Shown in pieces: positions 1 to 8,560 of a stretch of DNA of 46,564 nt; the first letter of the stretch is position 1, and every line of letters begins with the position of its first letter. The notes under the pieces are model-generated. The model saw nothing but the letters and a program-made list of their open reading frames with translations, made no database searches and was not told the DNA's origin. Origin of the DNA: Billgrantia desiderata (GTDB lineage Bacteria; Pseudomonadota; Gammaproteobacteria; Pseudomonadales; Halomonadaceae); NCBI GenBank assembly GCA_011742915.1, contig JAAQTN010000042.1:1-46564 (forward strand), read 5' to 3'. The position numbers were made by a program, and so were the translations under genes.

Positions 1-76
1 CTCGCTTGTAGTGCCAATTTTGAAAACACGTTTTCAGGTTAATCAGTGGCTTACGCTTCTATCTGTCGAACTCGGG

Positions 77-150
77 AGGCCCAGCCGCTTGCGATGCTGC
101 TTCAAGCGCTCACGATCCAGCCGCAAGCGCCCGTCTTGGGGGATGATCAC
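77..150 (-). pseudogene. 5' fragment of XRE-HTH/cyclase-like gene, copy A
   Basis: On the minus strand, from the GTG at 150, this stretch encodes VIIPQDGRLRLDRERLKQ and a few more residues. It matches almost base for base the start of the longer pseudogene at 8561-9055. The match ends abruptly near 77, and the downstream codons run into unrelated sequence, so only the first 25 or so codons survive. It is a truncated, non-functional copy. The rest of 1-312 shows no gene I can support. Confidence 0.65.
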
Positions 151-312
151 AGGTGGGGTCCTTTGACGGGTGGGTGGAGTATCGTGCTTGATTTCTCTTT
201 TAGTGTTACATTTCCGATTGGAGTGTGTCATGGCACACTGGTTATTTACCGATAGAAAAGCACATCAAGAGGTGGCGTGAGCACCAGAGCAATGCTATAG
301 CGCCCTGCCATC

Positions 313-945
313 TTATACACCAAATATTTTTGCTGCTACGTTGCTTATATTAGACCAAATCCCAGTATTTTTGTGCCACTTTTCTAAATTGTTCACTGCT
401 GCTTTTTCAACAGCCTGATTGTAGTTGAAAGTCTCAATATGGATAGAGGATGAGCCATACCTATCATCTGCATCAGGAAAATCTTCAGCCTCTTCTTTTT
501 GAGAGCAATCTTCAAAATGTTCAAGATATCTACCGCAAGAGACGGAGAACTCAGAACTGGAAAGCTTCGAATATTCTTCCCACGCATTCCTTTCGACAAA
601 TTGCTCCATCCTATTAAACTCCGCCTCCATCCTCACCCCAATTGAAAAATAGATGGATTGCGGAACTTTTCGGTCTTTTATTTTCTCCTTCCAGCTATAC
701 CAGTCCACAGGATTACTGAATGGATACAACATATTAAACCCTATGTAATTCATACGATCCTTCGCAGTATCACCAAGCAACGTTAAGAGCACCTGGGCCT
801 CAATAGCCATTTCGTAGAGCTCGCTGGGCCCAAAAACCCTTTCCGCCTCCTCAGAAACATACAATGGATAACATTCATTGAATTTTTTAAAATATCTCGC
901 ATCAAGCTCCTTCAATGAAGCCAAAGCACCTTTTACTCTGTCCAC
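313..945 (-). CDS. hypothetical protein, 210 aa
   Basis: An open frame of 210 residues with a GTG start at 945, preceded by a GGAG ribosome binding site seven bases upstream. The protein is soluble, acidic and rich in aromatic residues (for example NMLYPFSNPVDWYSWKEKI near residues 70-90), with no signal peptide or membrane segment. I do not recognise the family. Codon usage is more AT-rich than the backbone genes, which fits acquisition by transfer. It lies between a decayed repeat fragment and the regulator of the biosynthetic cluster, and runs in the same direction as that regulator. Nothing shows that it takes part in the pathway. Confidence 0.6.
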   Translation of the reverse strand: MDRVKGALASLKELDARYFKKFNECYPLYVSEEAERVFGPSELYEMAIEAQVLLTLLGDTAKDRMNYIGFNMLYPFSNPVDWYSWKEKIKDRKVPQSIYFSIGVRMEAEFNRMEQFVERNAWEEYSKLSSSEFSVSCGRYLEHFEDCSQKEEAEDFPDADDRYGSSSIHIETFNYNQAVEKAAVNNLEKWHKNTGIWSNISNVAAKIFGV

Positions 946-987
946 AAATCAACTCCAAAAAATAATTCTCGGCCACAAAAGCGATTT

Positions 988-1845
988 CTAGACCTGAACC
1001 GGCTCTTGCTGAAGCCACTTTTCAAAAGCTCGACTCTCAGGCCTACCTTCTTTTGCTGCATAGTACACAAGACGCAGGTGGCGATCTTCATCAATAGACA
1101 ATGAAGTATGCTCGAACTCTACTTGCCCAATCGTGGGTATCTGCAAATGGCGAATGCCTTGGCATGGACCATGAATATCCTGCTGCTGCCACCAGGCCTT
1201 GAAATCAGGCGATACGTTTTCTAGCTCCGCCACCAAGTCGGTGATATCGCTATCATGAATGGCACGAACGAAGTCACGACGGAAGCTCGATAAAATCTGT
1301 AGCGCTTGCTCATCCCAAGGAGAGAAAAGCTCACGCATGCCGGGGCTAGTAAACAGCATCCATAAAAGATTTCGCCTATCGGCGGGGCGACTTGAAAAAC
1401 CAAACACCCGGTCTGCGGCTGAATTCCAAATCAACACATCCCAGCGCAGATTAAGTACATAGGAAGGTCGTGAAGGGATGTCATTTATCAACCGATTTAT
1501 CAACGGTGGAACCACACAAATGGCATGGCCTAGCTCCGGTGGCAGCCGCTGATGAGCTAGCAAGAAAAGGTGACGGCGCTCGGTCTCATCCAACTTGAGC
1601 ACTCGTGAGAGGTTATCGAGAAAAGCAGAAGATGCCTTAATATCCCGCCCTTGCTCCAGCCACGTGTACCAAGACAAGCCAACCCCAGCCAAGGCTGCCA
1701 CCTCTTCGCGGCGCAGCCCCGGTGTGCGCCGCCGGCCGCCAGCAGGCAATCCCACCTCTTTCGGTGAGATTCGCTCGCGGCGGCTACGAAGAAATTCAGC
1801 CAGCTCTGCCCGGGTGTGCTGGGAGGGTGTCTGAGGTGCGCTCAT
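988..1845 (-). CDS. XRE-family regulator with MmyB-like ligand domain
   Basis: This 285-residue protein is a likely DNA-binding transcription factor. Residues about 13-80 form the helix-turn-helix typical of MmyB-type regulators, with the motifs [18 protein letters not shown] and [10 protein letters not shown]. Residues about 105-275 match the MmyB-like ligand-binding domain ([24 protein letters not shown]). The ATG at 1845 has GAGG seven bases upstream. It is transcribed away from the aminolevulinate synthase gene and shares with it a 156-bp intergenic region holding a small palindrome. This is the usual layout for a pathway-specific regulator, so I infer that it controls the 2002-7958 genes. 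Its ligand is unknown. Confidence 0.88.
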   Translation of the reverse strand: MSAPQTPSQHTRAELAEFLRSRRERISPKEVGLPAGGRRRTPGLRREEVAALAGVGLSWYTWLEQGRDIKASSAFLDNLSRVLKLDETERRHLFLLAHQRLPPELGHAICVVPPLINRLINDIPSRPSYVLNLRWDVLIWNSAADRVFGFSSRPADRRNLLWMLFTSPGMRELFSPWDEQALQILSSFRRDFVRAIHDSDITDLVAELENVSPDFKAWWQQQDIHGPCQGIRHLQIPTIGQVEFEHTSLSIDEDRHLRLVYYAAKEGRPESRAFEKWLQQEPVQV

Positions 1846-1961
1846 AGGGTTACCTCAAGTAATAGCATAAACGGTCAAATTGTACCCTTCGAGAAACCGA
1901 AGAAGAATACCCATTCCTGGCTGACGAACCTGGGCCAGGACTCTTGCTTGATTAAGAGTTT

Positions 1962-1975
1962 ACACATTGATGTGT
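1962..1975. promoter_or_regulatory. candidate operator upstream of the aminolevulinate synthase gene
   Basis: ACACATTGATGTGT is a perfect inverted repeat with 6-bp arms and a 2-bp centre. It lies 26 bases before the ATG at 2002, inside the divergent region shared with the MmyB-type regulator. It would suit a dimeric HTH protein. Assigning it to that regulator is inference. Confidence 0.4.
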
Positions 1976-2001
1976 CATCAATCTGCAAAGGGGTCAACAG
2001 G

Positions 2002-3234
2002 ATGTACCAGTCACTTCTTCGCGATCAGCTAGAGACTCTGAAGTCCTCCAACCAGTATCGAACCTTCACCACCCTCAGCCGTCTCTGCGGCCAGTACCCG
2101 TTAGCCAAGCTGAGCGATCATCACCCAGAGCCCGTAGTCATCTGGTGCAGTAACGACTATCTAGGTATGTCCCAGCATCCGTGCGTACTTACCGAGATGC
2201 ACAGGGCGCTAGGGGTCTATGGCGCCGGCTCAGGCGGGTCACGCAATATTGGTGGGTCTCACGAAGTGTACGCACGCCTGGAGGCAAGCCTCGCCGACTG
2301 GCACGGTAAGGAAGCTGCTCTGGTTTTCCCTACCGGCTTCGGCTCCAACGACGCAACCATCCAATGCCTTCTACGCCGCATTCCCAACTGCGTGGTGATC
2401 AGCGACGAACTGAATCACGCCTCTATCGTGAACGGCATCCGCTCTACGCCCAACGAGCGCCAGATATTCCGTCATAGCGACGTGGCCCATCTAGAGCAGA
2501 TACTGTCCAGCTATCAACTGGATCGACCAAAGCTTGTGGTGTTCGAGTCAGTTTATTCGATGGACGGAGACATCGCCCCCATCGAAGAGATCGTCGCCGT
2601 TGCCAAGCACTACAACGCGCTCACCTACCTCGACGAAGTACATGCCGTTGACATGTACGGCCCTCGTGGCGCGGGCATAGCGGCTGAACGCGGCCTTACC
2701 GATCAAGTAGATATTATTCAAGGCACCATGGCCAAGGCCATTGGGGTAATTGGTGGCTATATCGCCTCGACTCATGTGCTTGTCGATGCCGTGCGCTCCT
2801 TCGCTACGGGCTTCATTTTTACCACCTCGCTTCCTCCGGCAATAACCGCTGGTTGCCTGGCCAGTGTCGAGCATTTGAAGGCCAACAGTGCGCAGCGGGA
2901 GCGGTTGCACGCTCAAACGGCCAAGCTGCGCGCATACCTCCAACAACATGACATCCCAGTCATGCCCTGCTCACAGACGCACGTACTACCGGTGCTGGTG
3001 GGCGAGGCGAAGCTCTGCAAATCTGCGGCTGAACGCTTACTGCATACCCACGGTGTGTACTTGCAGCCGATCAACTATCCATCGGTACCGGTAGGTACCG
3101 AGCGCTTCCGCGTGAATGCCACACCGAACCACAGCGACGCTCAAATCGAGCATTTGGCGGTATCACTACGCGAGACATTCGAGCATTTCTCCATTCCGCT
3201 TGCGTCCCAAGTGTTCAGCGCGGAGGTGGCCTGA
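2002..3234 (+). CDS. 5-aminolevulinate synthase (alpha-oxoamine synthase), pathway-specific
   Basis: A PLP enzyme of 410 residues. The family condenses glycine with succinyl-CoA to give 5-aminolevulinate, CO2 and CoA. Family marks seen are [42 protein letters not shown], the PLP lysine in [14 protein letters not shown] (residue 245) and FIFTTSLPP. These favour ALA synthase over CqsA, BioF or KBL. I chose ATG 2002, which follows AAGGGG, because the upstream 62 in-frame codons cover the intergenic region and show no family similarity. Gammaproteobacteria normally make ALA for heme from glutamyl-tRNA, so a Shemin-type enzyme inside a cluster suggests specialised metabolism. The stop overlaps the next start by one base (TGATG). 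The real acyl-CoA or amino acid substrate could differ. Confidence 0.88.
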   Translation: MYQSLLRDQLETLKSSNQYRTFTTLSRLCGQYPLAKLSDHHPEPVVIWCSNDYLGMSQHPCVLTEMHRALGVYGAGSGGSRNIGGSHEVYARLEASLADWHGKEAALVFPTGFGSNDATIQCLLRRIPNCVVISDELNHASIVNGIRSTPNERQIFRHSDVAHLEQILSSYQLDRPKLVVFESVYSMDGDIAPIEEIVAVAKHYNALTYLDEVHAVDMYGPRGAGIAAERGLTDQVDIIQGTMAKAIGVIGGYIASTHVLVDAVRSFATGFIFTTSLPPAITAGCLASVEHLKANSAQRERLHAQTAKLRAYLQQHDIPVMPCSQTHVLPVLVGEAKLCKSAAERLLHTHGVYLQPINYPSVPVGTERFRVNATPNHSDAQIEHLAVSLRETFEHFSIPLASQVFSAEVA

Positions 3235-3737
3235 TGGATCTGCCCTTCCTTATCGTGCGCCCTGCGATGGTGGCCGACCTGAACAGGCTAGTGGAGCTGC
3301 GTGCTTACTTGCTGGATGGCACTGAAGCCATGTATTCGAGCAAGACACCAGAAGACTCAATGCGCTGGCGCGCGGCTTACCGCACTTGGCTGAGCAGCCA
3401 CTTAAACACAAGCAATTGCGTGCATGTTCTAGCCGCAGAACACAAGGAAACTGGTGAAGTGCTTGGCTGTGCAACCGCGATTATCGATCAACGTGCACCA
3501 GCTCCCGGATGCCTTAACGGCTTGTCCGGCTGGGTACAGTCGGTGGTGGTGGAGCCGCAATGGCGTAACCGTGGCATAGCCCGGCAATTGATGCAGAACC
3601 TGCTGCGCTGGTTCGTCAGCTGCAGCGTAGGCTCCGTGGTGCTTCAGAGCACCGAGGCTGCCGACAAGCTGTACCAGACACTGGGCTTCGTCATCAGCGA
3701 CGAGCGCCTGCTGATCCGTCAGGAGGCCTCGGCATGA
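3234..3737 (+). CDS. GNAT-family N-acyltransferase
   Basis: A 167-residue GCN5-related acyltransferase. The acetyl-CoA pyrophosphate loop is visible as VVVEPQWRNRGIARQLM at about residues 101-117, followed by the typical C-terminal LYQTLGF strand. The family moves an acyl group from acyl-CoA to an amine. It overlaps the aminolevulinate synthase by one base and the next gene by four (ATGA at 3734-3737), so it is translationally coupled on both sides and belongs to the pathway. It could acylate the amino group of the product or of an intermediate, or act as self-protection by acetylating a toxic product. The sequence does not separate these options. Confidence 0.85.
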   Translation: MDLPFLIVRPAMVADLNRLVELRAYLLDGTEAMYSSKTPEDSMRWRAAYRTWLSSHLNTSNCVHVLAAEHKETGEVLGCATAIIDQRAPAPGCLNGLSGWVQSVVVEPQWRNRGIARQLMQNLLRWFVSCSVGSVVLQSTEAADKLYQTLGFVISDERLLIRQEASA

Positions 3738-4804
3738 AAATTCTGATCATCGGTCTAGGTTATGCCGGCAACCGCTACCGACGCGCCTTCGAACATATCG
3801 CCGCGAGCACTGACTTGCCACTGTCGCTGGCCTACGTCGGGCGCCAGCAGAAACCGACCGAGCTGCCCTATTTCGATAGCGTCGGCCGGGCGCTGCAGGA
3901 GTTCGCGCCGGATATCGTCGTGGTCAGCGTCAACGATCACAGCCATGCGTCAGTGCTGCAACAGCTGGCCGGTTACCGGAGCTTCGTGATCTGCGAGAAG
4001 CCGCTGGTTACGCCGCAGGACAATCTGGACCAGCTGCTAGGCGCACTGGAGCACATCAGCGGCTTTGCCCTGGATCTGGTGGAGCGCTACTCGGACGTCA
4101 GCAGGCAATTGCGCGAGTGGGTCGAACGCAACGACTGGCAACTGGTGCGTGCCAGCTTCCACTGGGGCAAGGATCGCATCAACGACTACCGCCCCACCTG
4201 CGGTGTGACCAGCGAAGTGATCCATGCACTGGATCTACTCGGCTGGATCTGCCCACGCGCCGGCCAGCTCAAGTTGCATGGCGTACTAGGCGTGCGCTCG
4301 GACTTCTCGATCTCCGGCAGCGAGGTGCTCGACACCGTGCAGCTCACCGCCAGCCTGGGTGAGGCGCAGGTCACCGGCTACGCCAGCTTCGTCAACATCA
4401 CACGCCAGCGCACGGTGGACTTCAGCTTCGTCGATCGCGATACCCGGCTAATACACGCACGCCTAGTGTTCGACACGCCGCGCTGGGACCACGACCAGCT
4501 TCGAATCTGGACACGCAACGCCAATGGAACCGAGGACTTGCTGCACGAGTTCGCAGCCGCCCCTGACGAGCCTGGACTCGACACTCTGCACAAACTCTCG
4601 CGTCTATGCCGGCAGGTGGTTCACGCAGTGGCAATCAAGGAGCAACCACCCCAAGCCTTCGCCGATCTCGAAACCGCCATGGAGCTACAGCGCCTGCTTA
4701 ACGAGCTCGACAACCACGCCCAAACCCCACCACCGGTTCGCTACGTCCATGGCGAAACGCGCGTGCTGCTGGCCGAGGACAACGACTTGGAAAGCCTTGG
4801 ATAG
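3734..4804 (+). CDS. Gfo/Idh/MocA-family NAD(P)-dependent oxidoreductase
   Basis: A 356-residue oxidoreductase. The N-terminus MKILIIGLGYAGNRYRRAF is a Rossmann dinucleotide-binding segment with GLGYAG, and ICEKPLVTP carries the conserved EKP (residues 88-90) typical of Gfo/Idh/MocA enzymes. The C-terminal half has the expected substrate domain, including WGKDRINDYRPTCGVTSEVIH. The family reduces or oxidises alcohols, ketones and imines, mostly on sugar-like substrates. Its start lies within the stop of the GNAT gene (ATGA), and 22 bases separate its end from the amidotransferase. In context it may reduce the ketone or an imine of an aminolevulinate-derived intermediate. That is inference. 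Confidence 0.82.
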   Translation: MKILIIGLGYAGNRYRRAFEHIAASTDLPLSLAYVGRQQKPTELPYFDSVGRALQEFAPDIVVVSVNDHSHASVLQQLAGYRSFVICEKPLVTPQDNLDQLLGALEHISGFALDLVERYSDVSRQLREWVERNDWQLVRASFHWGKDRINDYRPTCGVTSEVIHALDLLGWICPRAGQLKLHGVLGVRSDFSISGSEVLDTVQLTASLGEAQVTGYASFVNITRQRTVDFSFVDRDTRLIHARLVFDTPRWDHDQLRIWTRNANGTEDLLHEFAAAPDEPGLDTLHKLSRLCRQVVHAVAIKEQPPQAFADLETAMELQRLLNELDNHAQTPPPVRYVHGETRVLLAEDNDLESLG

Positions 4805-4826
4805 CTCACTCACAAGGAGAAAGACT

Positions 4827-6680
4827 ATGTGTGGAATCGCTGGATGGCTGTCCTACAGCCAGAACATGGAAACGCAACGCGGCACCCTCCAACGCATGAC
4901 CGACACTATGGCCCTGCGCGGACCGGATGCCGGTGGGCTGTGGATCGACGGTCCAGTCGGCCTAGGACACCGACGCCTGTCGATCATTGACTTGGAAGGT
5001 GGCCGTCAACCAATGACAGCCATGCACGGCGGCCTGCGCGAAGTGGCCGCTATCACCTACAGCGGCGAGGTCTACAACTTCCGAGAGCTGCGCACCGAGC
5101 TGCAGCAACTCGGACACCAGTTCGAGACCCGCAGTGATACCGAAGTGGTTCTACGCGCCTATGTGGAATGGGGCGAAGCCTGCGTGGATCGTCTCAATGG
5201 CATGTATGCCTTCGCCATTTGGGATCTGCGCATCCAAGAACTACTGCTGATTCGCGATCGCATGGGTGTCAAGCCGCTGTACTACTTCCAAACCTCCGAC
5301 GGTGTGGTATTCGGCTCCGAGCCCAAGGCTCTGCTAGCCAATCCCCTGGTGCCGCGTAAAGTGCGCGCCGATGGCCTGCGAGAAATTCTGGAAATGGTGA
5401 AAACGCCGGGGCATGCCGTATTCGCCGGCATGAACGAAGTGATGCCAGGCGAGGTAGTGCGAATCAACCGCCAAGGCCTATACCGCCGCCACTATTGGAA
5501 GCTGGAAGCACGTGAGCATAGCCACTCGTTGGACGAGACCATTCGCCATACCCGCGACCTGCTGGAGGACATCGTCGAGCGCCAGATAATCGCTGACGTA
5601 CCGCTATGCAGCCTGCTCTCAGGCGGGCTCGACTCTTCAATCATCACCGCGCTGGCTTCGAAGAAACTGCTGGCAGCCGGCAAGGAGAACATTCGCTCCT
5701 TTTCCGTCGACTTCGTTGATCACGGCAGCGGCTTCACCAGCGACGCCGTGCGCGGCACGCCGGATGCCCCATTTGTCCGTGATCTAGTGGAGAAGATCCG
5801 CTCCAGTCACCAGGAAATTGTCCTCGACAGTCGCGAACTGGCCGACCCAGCGCTACGTGCGCAGATCGTTCGCGCCCTCGACCTGCCTCCGGCCTTCTGG
5901 GGGGACATGTGGCCGTCGCTCTACCGCCTGTTCCAGGAGGTGCGCCGGCAATCGACAGTGGCACTGTCCGGGGAAAGCGCGGACGAGGTATTCGGCGGCT
6001 ACCGCTGGTTCCACGACCCTGAGGCGATCCAGGCCAACACCTTCCCCTGGCTGACCTCGGTCACGGGCAAGTATTTCGACGGTAAGCCTCTGCTCGATCA
6101 GGGACTGCTAGCACAGCTGGACATGCAGAATTTCTTGCATGACAGCTACACCCAAGCGATCTCCGAAGCACCGGTACTGCCGACCGAAAGTACGATAGAC
6201 CAGCGTATGCGCCAGATGAGCTACGTCAACCTGACGCGCTTTGTGCAGACCCTACTGGATCGCAAGGACCGCATGAGCATGGCCGTCGGCCTCGAGGTGC
6301 GGGTGCCCTTCTGCGACCACCGGCTGGTCGAGTATGCCTTCAACATTCCTTGGGCGATGAAGGCCTTTGACGGGCGGGAGAAAAGTATCCTGCGCGCGGC
6401 GACTCGCGACCTGCTGCCGGAGTCGATCAGCGAGCGGGTCAAGAGCCCCTACCCCTCGACCCAAGACCCTGCCTATGAACAGGCCCTACGCGATGCTCTA
6501 GCCGCTATCCAAGCTGATCGAAACGCGCCGGTGACGCCGCTCCTCGACAGAGGCCGAATCCAGCAAACACTTGCCAAGCCGCTCGGTAGTGTCTCGCCCA
6601 TGTACGAGCGCATGGGCATGGAGTTGGCGGTCGGCCTCAACAGTTGGCTGAACGAGTACGACGTGAGTCTCGAACTCTAG
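4827..6680 (+). CDS. class II amidotransferase, asparagine synthetase B-like
   Basis: A 617-residue two-domain enzyme. It starts MCGIAGW, so cysteine 2 is free to act as the glutaminase nucleophile after methionine removal. The N-terminal Ntn domain also has LRGPDAGG and GHRRLSIIDL. The C-terminal synthetase domain has the ATP-pyrophosphatase loop SGGLDSS at residues 265-271 and SGESADEVFGGY. The family activates a carboxylate as acyl-adenylate and attacks it with ammonia or an internal amine. ATG 4827 follows AAGGAGA. Upstream in-frame ATGs overlap the preceding gene and are rejected because Cys2 must be near the N-terminus. The next cluster gene is an exporter rather than aspartate metabolism, so the substrate is probably a pathway intermediate, with amide or lactam formation equally possible. 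Confidence 0.88.
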   Translation: MCGIAGWLSYSQNMETQRGTLQRMTDTMALRGPDAGGLWIDGPVGLGHRRLSIIDLEGGRQPMTAMHGGLREVAAITYSGEVYNFRELRTELQQLGHQFETRSDTEVVLRAYVEWGEACVDRLNGMYAFAIWDLRIQELLLIRDRMGVKPLYYFQTSDGVVFGSEPKALLANPLVPRKVRADGLREILEMVKTPGHAVFAGMNEVMPGEVVRINRQGLYRRHYWKLEAREHSHSLDETIRHTRDLLEDIVERQIIADVPLCSLLSGGLDSSIITALASKKLLAAGKENIRSFSVDFVDHGSGFTSDAVRGTPDAPFVRDLVEKIRSSHQEIVLDSRELADPALRAQIVRALDLPPAFWGDMWPSLYRLFQEVRRQSTVALSGESADEVFGGYRWFHDPEAIQANTFPWLTSVTGKYFDGKPLLDQGLLAQLDMQNFLHDSYTQAISEAPVLPTESTIDQRMRQMSYVNLTRFVQTLLDRKDRMSMAVGLEVRVPFCDHRLVEYAFNIPWAMKAFDGREKSILRAATRDLLPESISERVKSPYPSTQDPAYEQALRDALAAIQADRNAPVTPLLDRGRIQQTLAKPLGSVSPMYERMGMELAVGLNSWLNEYDVSLEL

Positions 6681-6689
6681 CTCTCACGC

Positions 6690-6716
6690 GATGTGGTCCC
6701 GACTCGGGGCCACATC
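6690..6716 (+). terminator. hairpin between amidotransferase and exporter genes
   Basis: GATGTGGTCCCG and CGGGGCCACATC pair as a 12-bp stem (one T-G pair) with an ACT loop, starting nine bases after the amidotransferase stop. It is followed by CCTTCCCC rather than a clear T run. It could be a weak terminator, an attenuator or an mRNA-stabilising stem that lowers expression of the exporter. Confidence 0.5.
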
Positions 6717-6752
6717 CCTTCCCCTAAATACTATCTGGAACCTAAGTGAGCA

Positions 6753-7958
6753 ATGAGTATGAATACTCCTAACCATTCTTCCGTTTACCTAATAGCCTTG
6801 GGAGCCTTTGCCCTCGGCATGGCCTCCTACGTTACCGCTGGGCTGATTCCGATGATCGAAGCCTCATTCGCGGTATCGGTGTCGATGGCTGCACAATTGG
6901 TTACTGCCTTCACCCTTGCCTATGGACTGGGCTCTCCTATGTTCGTTGCCTTGACCCCAGCCCATCGACAGCGTGCCGGCCTGCTCTTGTCTCTAGGCAT
7001 GTTCGTCATCGCCAATGCCGCTAGCGCACTGGCCGAAAGCTTCACTGTGCTAATGATCTGGCGCGCCATTGCAGGCGTAGGTGCCGGCGTATACCTAGCC
7101 ATGGGCATTGGTGCCTCTGCGGCAGTTTCCACCCCAGAACACCGGGGCAAGGCCATTGCAATCATTATGGGCGGCATGGCCAGCGGTGTGGTGCTTGGCG
7201 TACCGCTCAGCCTGTTGTTTGCTGAGCAGATGGGATGGCAATCGGCGCTTTGGCTTGTCGCCCTACTCGGCTTGATTGCCTTTGTCGGCTTGCTTCTGAA
7301 ACTGCCGGCCCTGCCCGCAGCGACAGCCAGCTCGCTAAGACAGAAGCTGACGATTCTCAGCGACGGCCATGTTCTGGTCATTCTTACAGTCTCCCTGCTT
7401 GCGGCCATTGCCAGCCTAGGCATGTACACCTTCATCGCTCCGCTATTGGCTGACCCGGCCTATGGCGCCGTGCGCTCAGTCACACCCTATCTCTGGGCCT
7501 GGGGCATTGGCGGTGTACTCGGCAGCTTCTTGGTCGGGCCACTGGTAGATCGTCTAAAGGGGCCAAATGTGACCTTTGCCATTATGTTGATTCTTGCAGT
7601 ATCATTATTTGTTCTACCGCTTACGGCTGCGCTAAGTACTTGGTTGGTGATGCTACCGATCGTTCTTTGGGGAGCCGTTGGTTGGGCCTTGCAAGTGCCA
7701 CAAAACAACGAACTTATCCGGGCCCGCCAAGCTAAGGGCGACGGCAATCTAGCCATTGCCCTGAACGAATCAGCGCTGTACTTGGGCAGCGCCATTGGTG
7801 CAGCAGGCGGAGGCTTCGTACTGCTGCTGCAGCTACCTGTCTGGTCACTGGCAGCATGCGCTGGCGGTGTAGCAGCGCTGGGTGCTCTTCTGCAGATTGT
7901 CAATCTGCGCCGGCCGCGAACGCTGGTAGCCGAAACGCAAGTTGGCTCCTGTAATTGA
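6753..7958 (+). CDS. MFS transporter, DHA1-type drug/metabolite efflux
   Basis: A 401-residue inner-membrane protein with about twelve hydrophobic segments. The N-terminal half has the layout of the AraJ/Cml-like efflux branch: ALGMASYVTAGLIP in TM1, the arginine-containing segment MIWRAIAGVGAGVYLAMG in TM4, and GVVLGVPL in the motif C region. The family exports small molecules by proton antiport. It lies 72 bases after the amidotransferase on the same strand and is the last gene of the cluster, so I infer that it exports the product and gives self-resistance. A second in-frame ATG at 6759 could also start translation. The exact substrate cannot be read from sequence. Confidence 0.85.
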   Translation: MSMNTPNHSSVYLIALGAFALGMASYVTAGLIPMIEASFAVSVSMAAQLVTAFTLAYGLGSPMFVALTPAHRQRAGLLLSLGMFVIANAASALAESFTVLMIWRAIAGVGAGVYLAMGIGASAAVSTPEHRGKAIAIIMGGMASGVVLGVPLSLLFAEQMGWQSALWLVALLGLIAFVGLLLKLPALPAATASSLRQKLTILSDGHVLVILTVSLLAAIASLGMYTFIAPLLADPAYGAVRSVTPYLWAWGIGGVLGSFLVGPLVDRLKGPNVTFAIMLILAVSLFVLPLTAALSTWLVMLPIVLWGAVGWALQVPQNNELIRARQAKGDGNLAIALNESALYLGSAIGAAGGGFVLLLQLPVWSLAACAGGVAALGALLQIVNLRRPRTLVAETQVGSCN

Positions 7959-8064
7959 GGCATCGAGAGAGAATAGAGCGCCGGTAACTTATACGTACCT
8001 GAAAGCCGGTCTGACAGTTGGTGGCACGTCGCTTAGCGTCGTCGCTGCCAACTATTGGTAGGAT

Positions 8065-8190
8065 ACCCTAGAAGAGATGCAGCAGGACCAGAAGGGCACT
8101 ATCTGGTCACCTACAATGCAAAACGCCCGCACCAAGGGCGATGCATGAAGGGGATGACACCCTATGACGTTTCAAGAAAGGGCTTCCCAA
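8065..8190 (+). pseudogene. IS481-family transposase remnant, C-terminal end
   Basis: Two reading frames together recall the C-terminal end of IS481-type DDE transposases. TLEEMQQD lies in one frame from 8065, and HYLVTYNAKRPHQGRC then MKGMTPYDV continues in another from 8097. The break between them is a frameshift, and no N-terminal or catalytic part exists upstream. It is a scar of an old insertion just downstream of the biosynthetic cluster. The 95 bases between the exporter and this remnant contain nothing else I recognise. Confidence 0.6.
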
Positions 8191-8369
8191 GACGACAAAG
8201 AAAGAAAACAGGTAAACGGCACAAAACACTGCTTAACTATAGGGAGCCCACGGGGTGTGGGTCAGACGGAAACCATTACTGCATCCATCTCGTGCCTATT
8301 GACACATGCATCAATACAGGTACATTGACACATGAGAGGCTTGCTCTCAAACACATAAGGAAAACCACC

Positions 8370-8498
8370 ATGGCTCTTAAACCAGGCCCAAAACCAACTG
8401 CTAAATCAACAGGGAAACTTGACCAACGTCGACGTGACAATAAAAACACCCCGGGAAATACCCCGGAATTAAAACATAGCAAATCCTCAAAAAAATAA
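8370..8498 (+). CDS. small basic protein, 42 aa, unknown
   Basis: A 42-codon frame beginning MALKPGPKPTAKSTGK and rich in lysine, arginine, proline and asparagine, with no hydrophobic segment. The ATG at 8370 has AAGG ten bases upstream and the stop is 22 bases before a strong terminator, so it looks like a real, compact transcription unit rather than chance. It is in frame with the transposase remnant upstream, but I treat the internal ATG as the start because the joined frame makes no sense as one protein. It may be a nucleic-acid-binding peptide. I do not recognise a family. Confidence 0.45.
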   Translation: MALKPGPKPTAKSTGKLDQRRRDNKNTPGNTPELKHSKSSKK

Positions 8499-8520
8499 GT
8501 TAGACTGCTCTTTACCGACA

Positions 8521-8547
8521 AAAGCTACCGTGACGGTAGCTTTTTTA
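8521..8547 (+). terminator. Rho-independent terminator
   Basis: AAAGCTACCG (8521-8530), a TGA loop and CGGTAGCTTT (8534-8543) make a perfect 10-bp stem followed by a T run. It closes the small ORF at 8370-8498. The stem starts with A residues, so it could also work for transcription from the other side. Confidence 0.85.
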
Positions 8548-8560
8548 TTACTTATCGCAT

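Noticed and set aside
1816..2001. A 62-residue N-terminal extension of the ALA synthase
   Set aside because: The extension covers the divergent promoter region and overlaps the regulator's 5' end. The start at 2002 has a ribosome binding site and begins at the family's normal N-terminus.
2002..3234. The ALA synthase as a CqsA-type autoinducer synthase
   Set aside because: [20 protein letters not shown] and overall length fit ALA synthase better, and no CqsS-like sensor or other quorum gene is adjacent.
4524..4826. A 101-residue N-terminal extension of the amidotransferase
   Set aside because: It would overlap the oxidoreductase gene and bury the Cys2 nucleophile. ATG 4827 follows AAGGAGA and gives MCGIAG.
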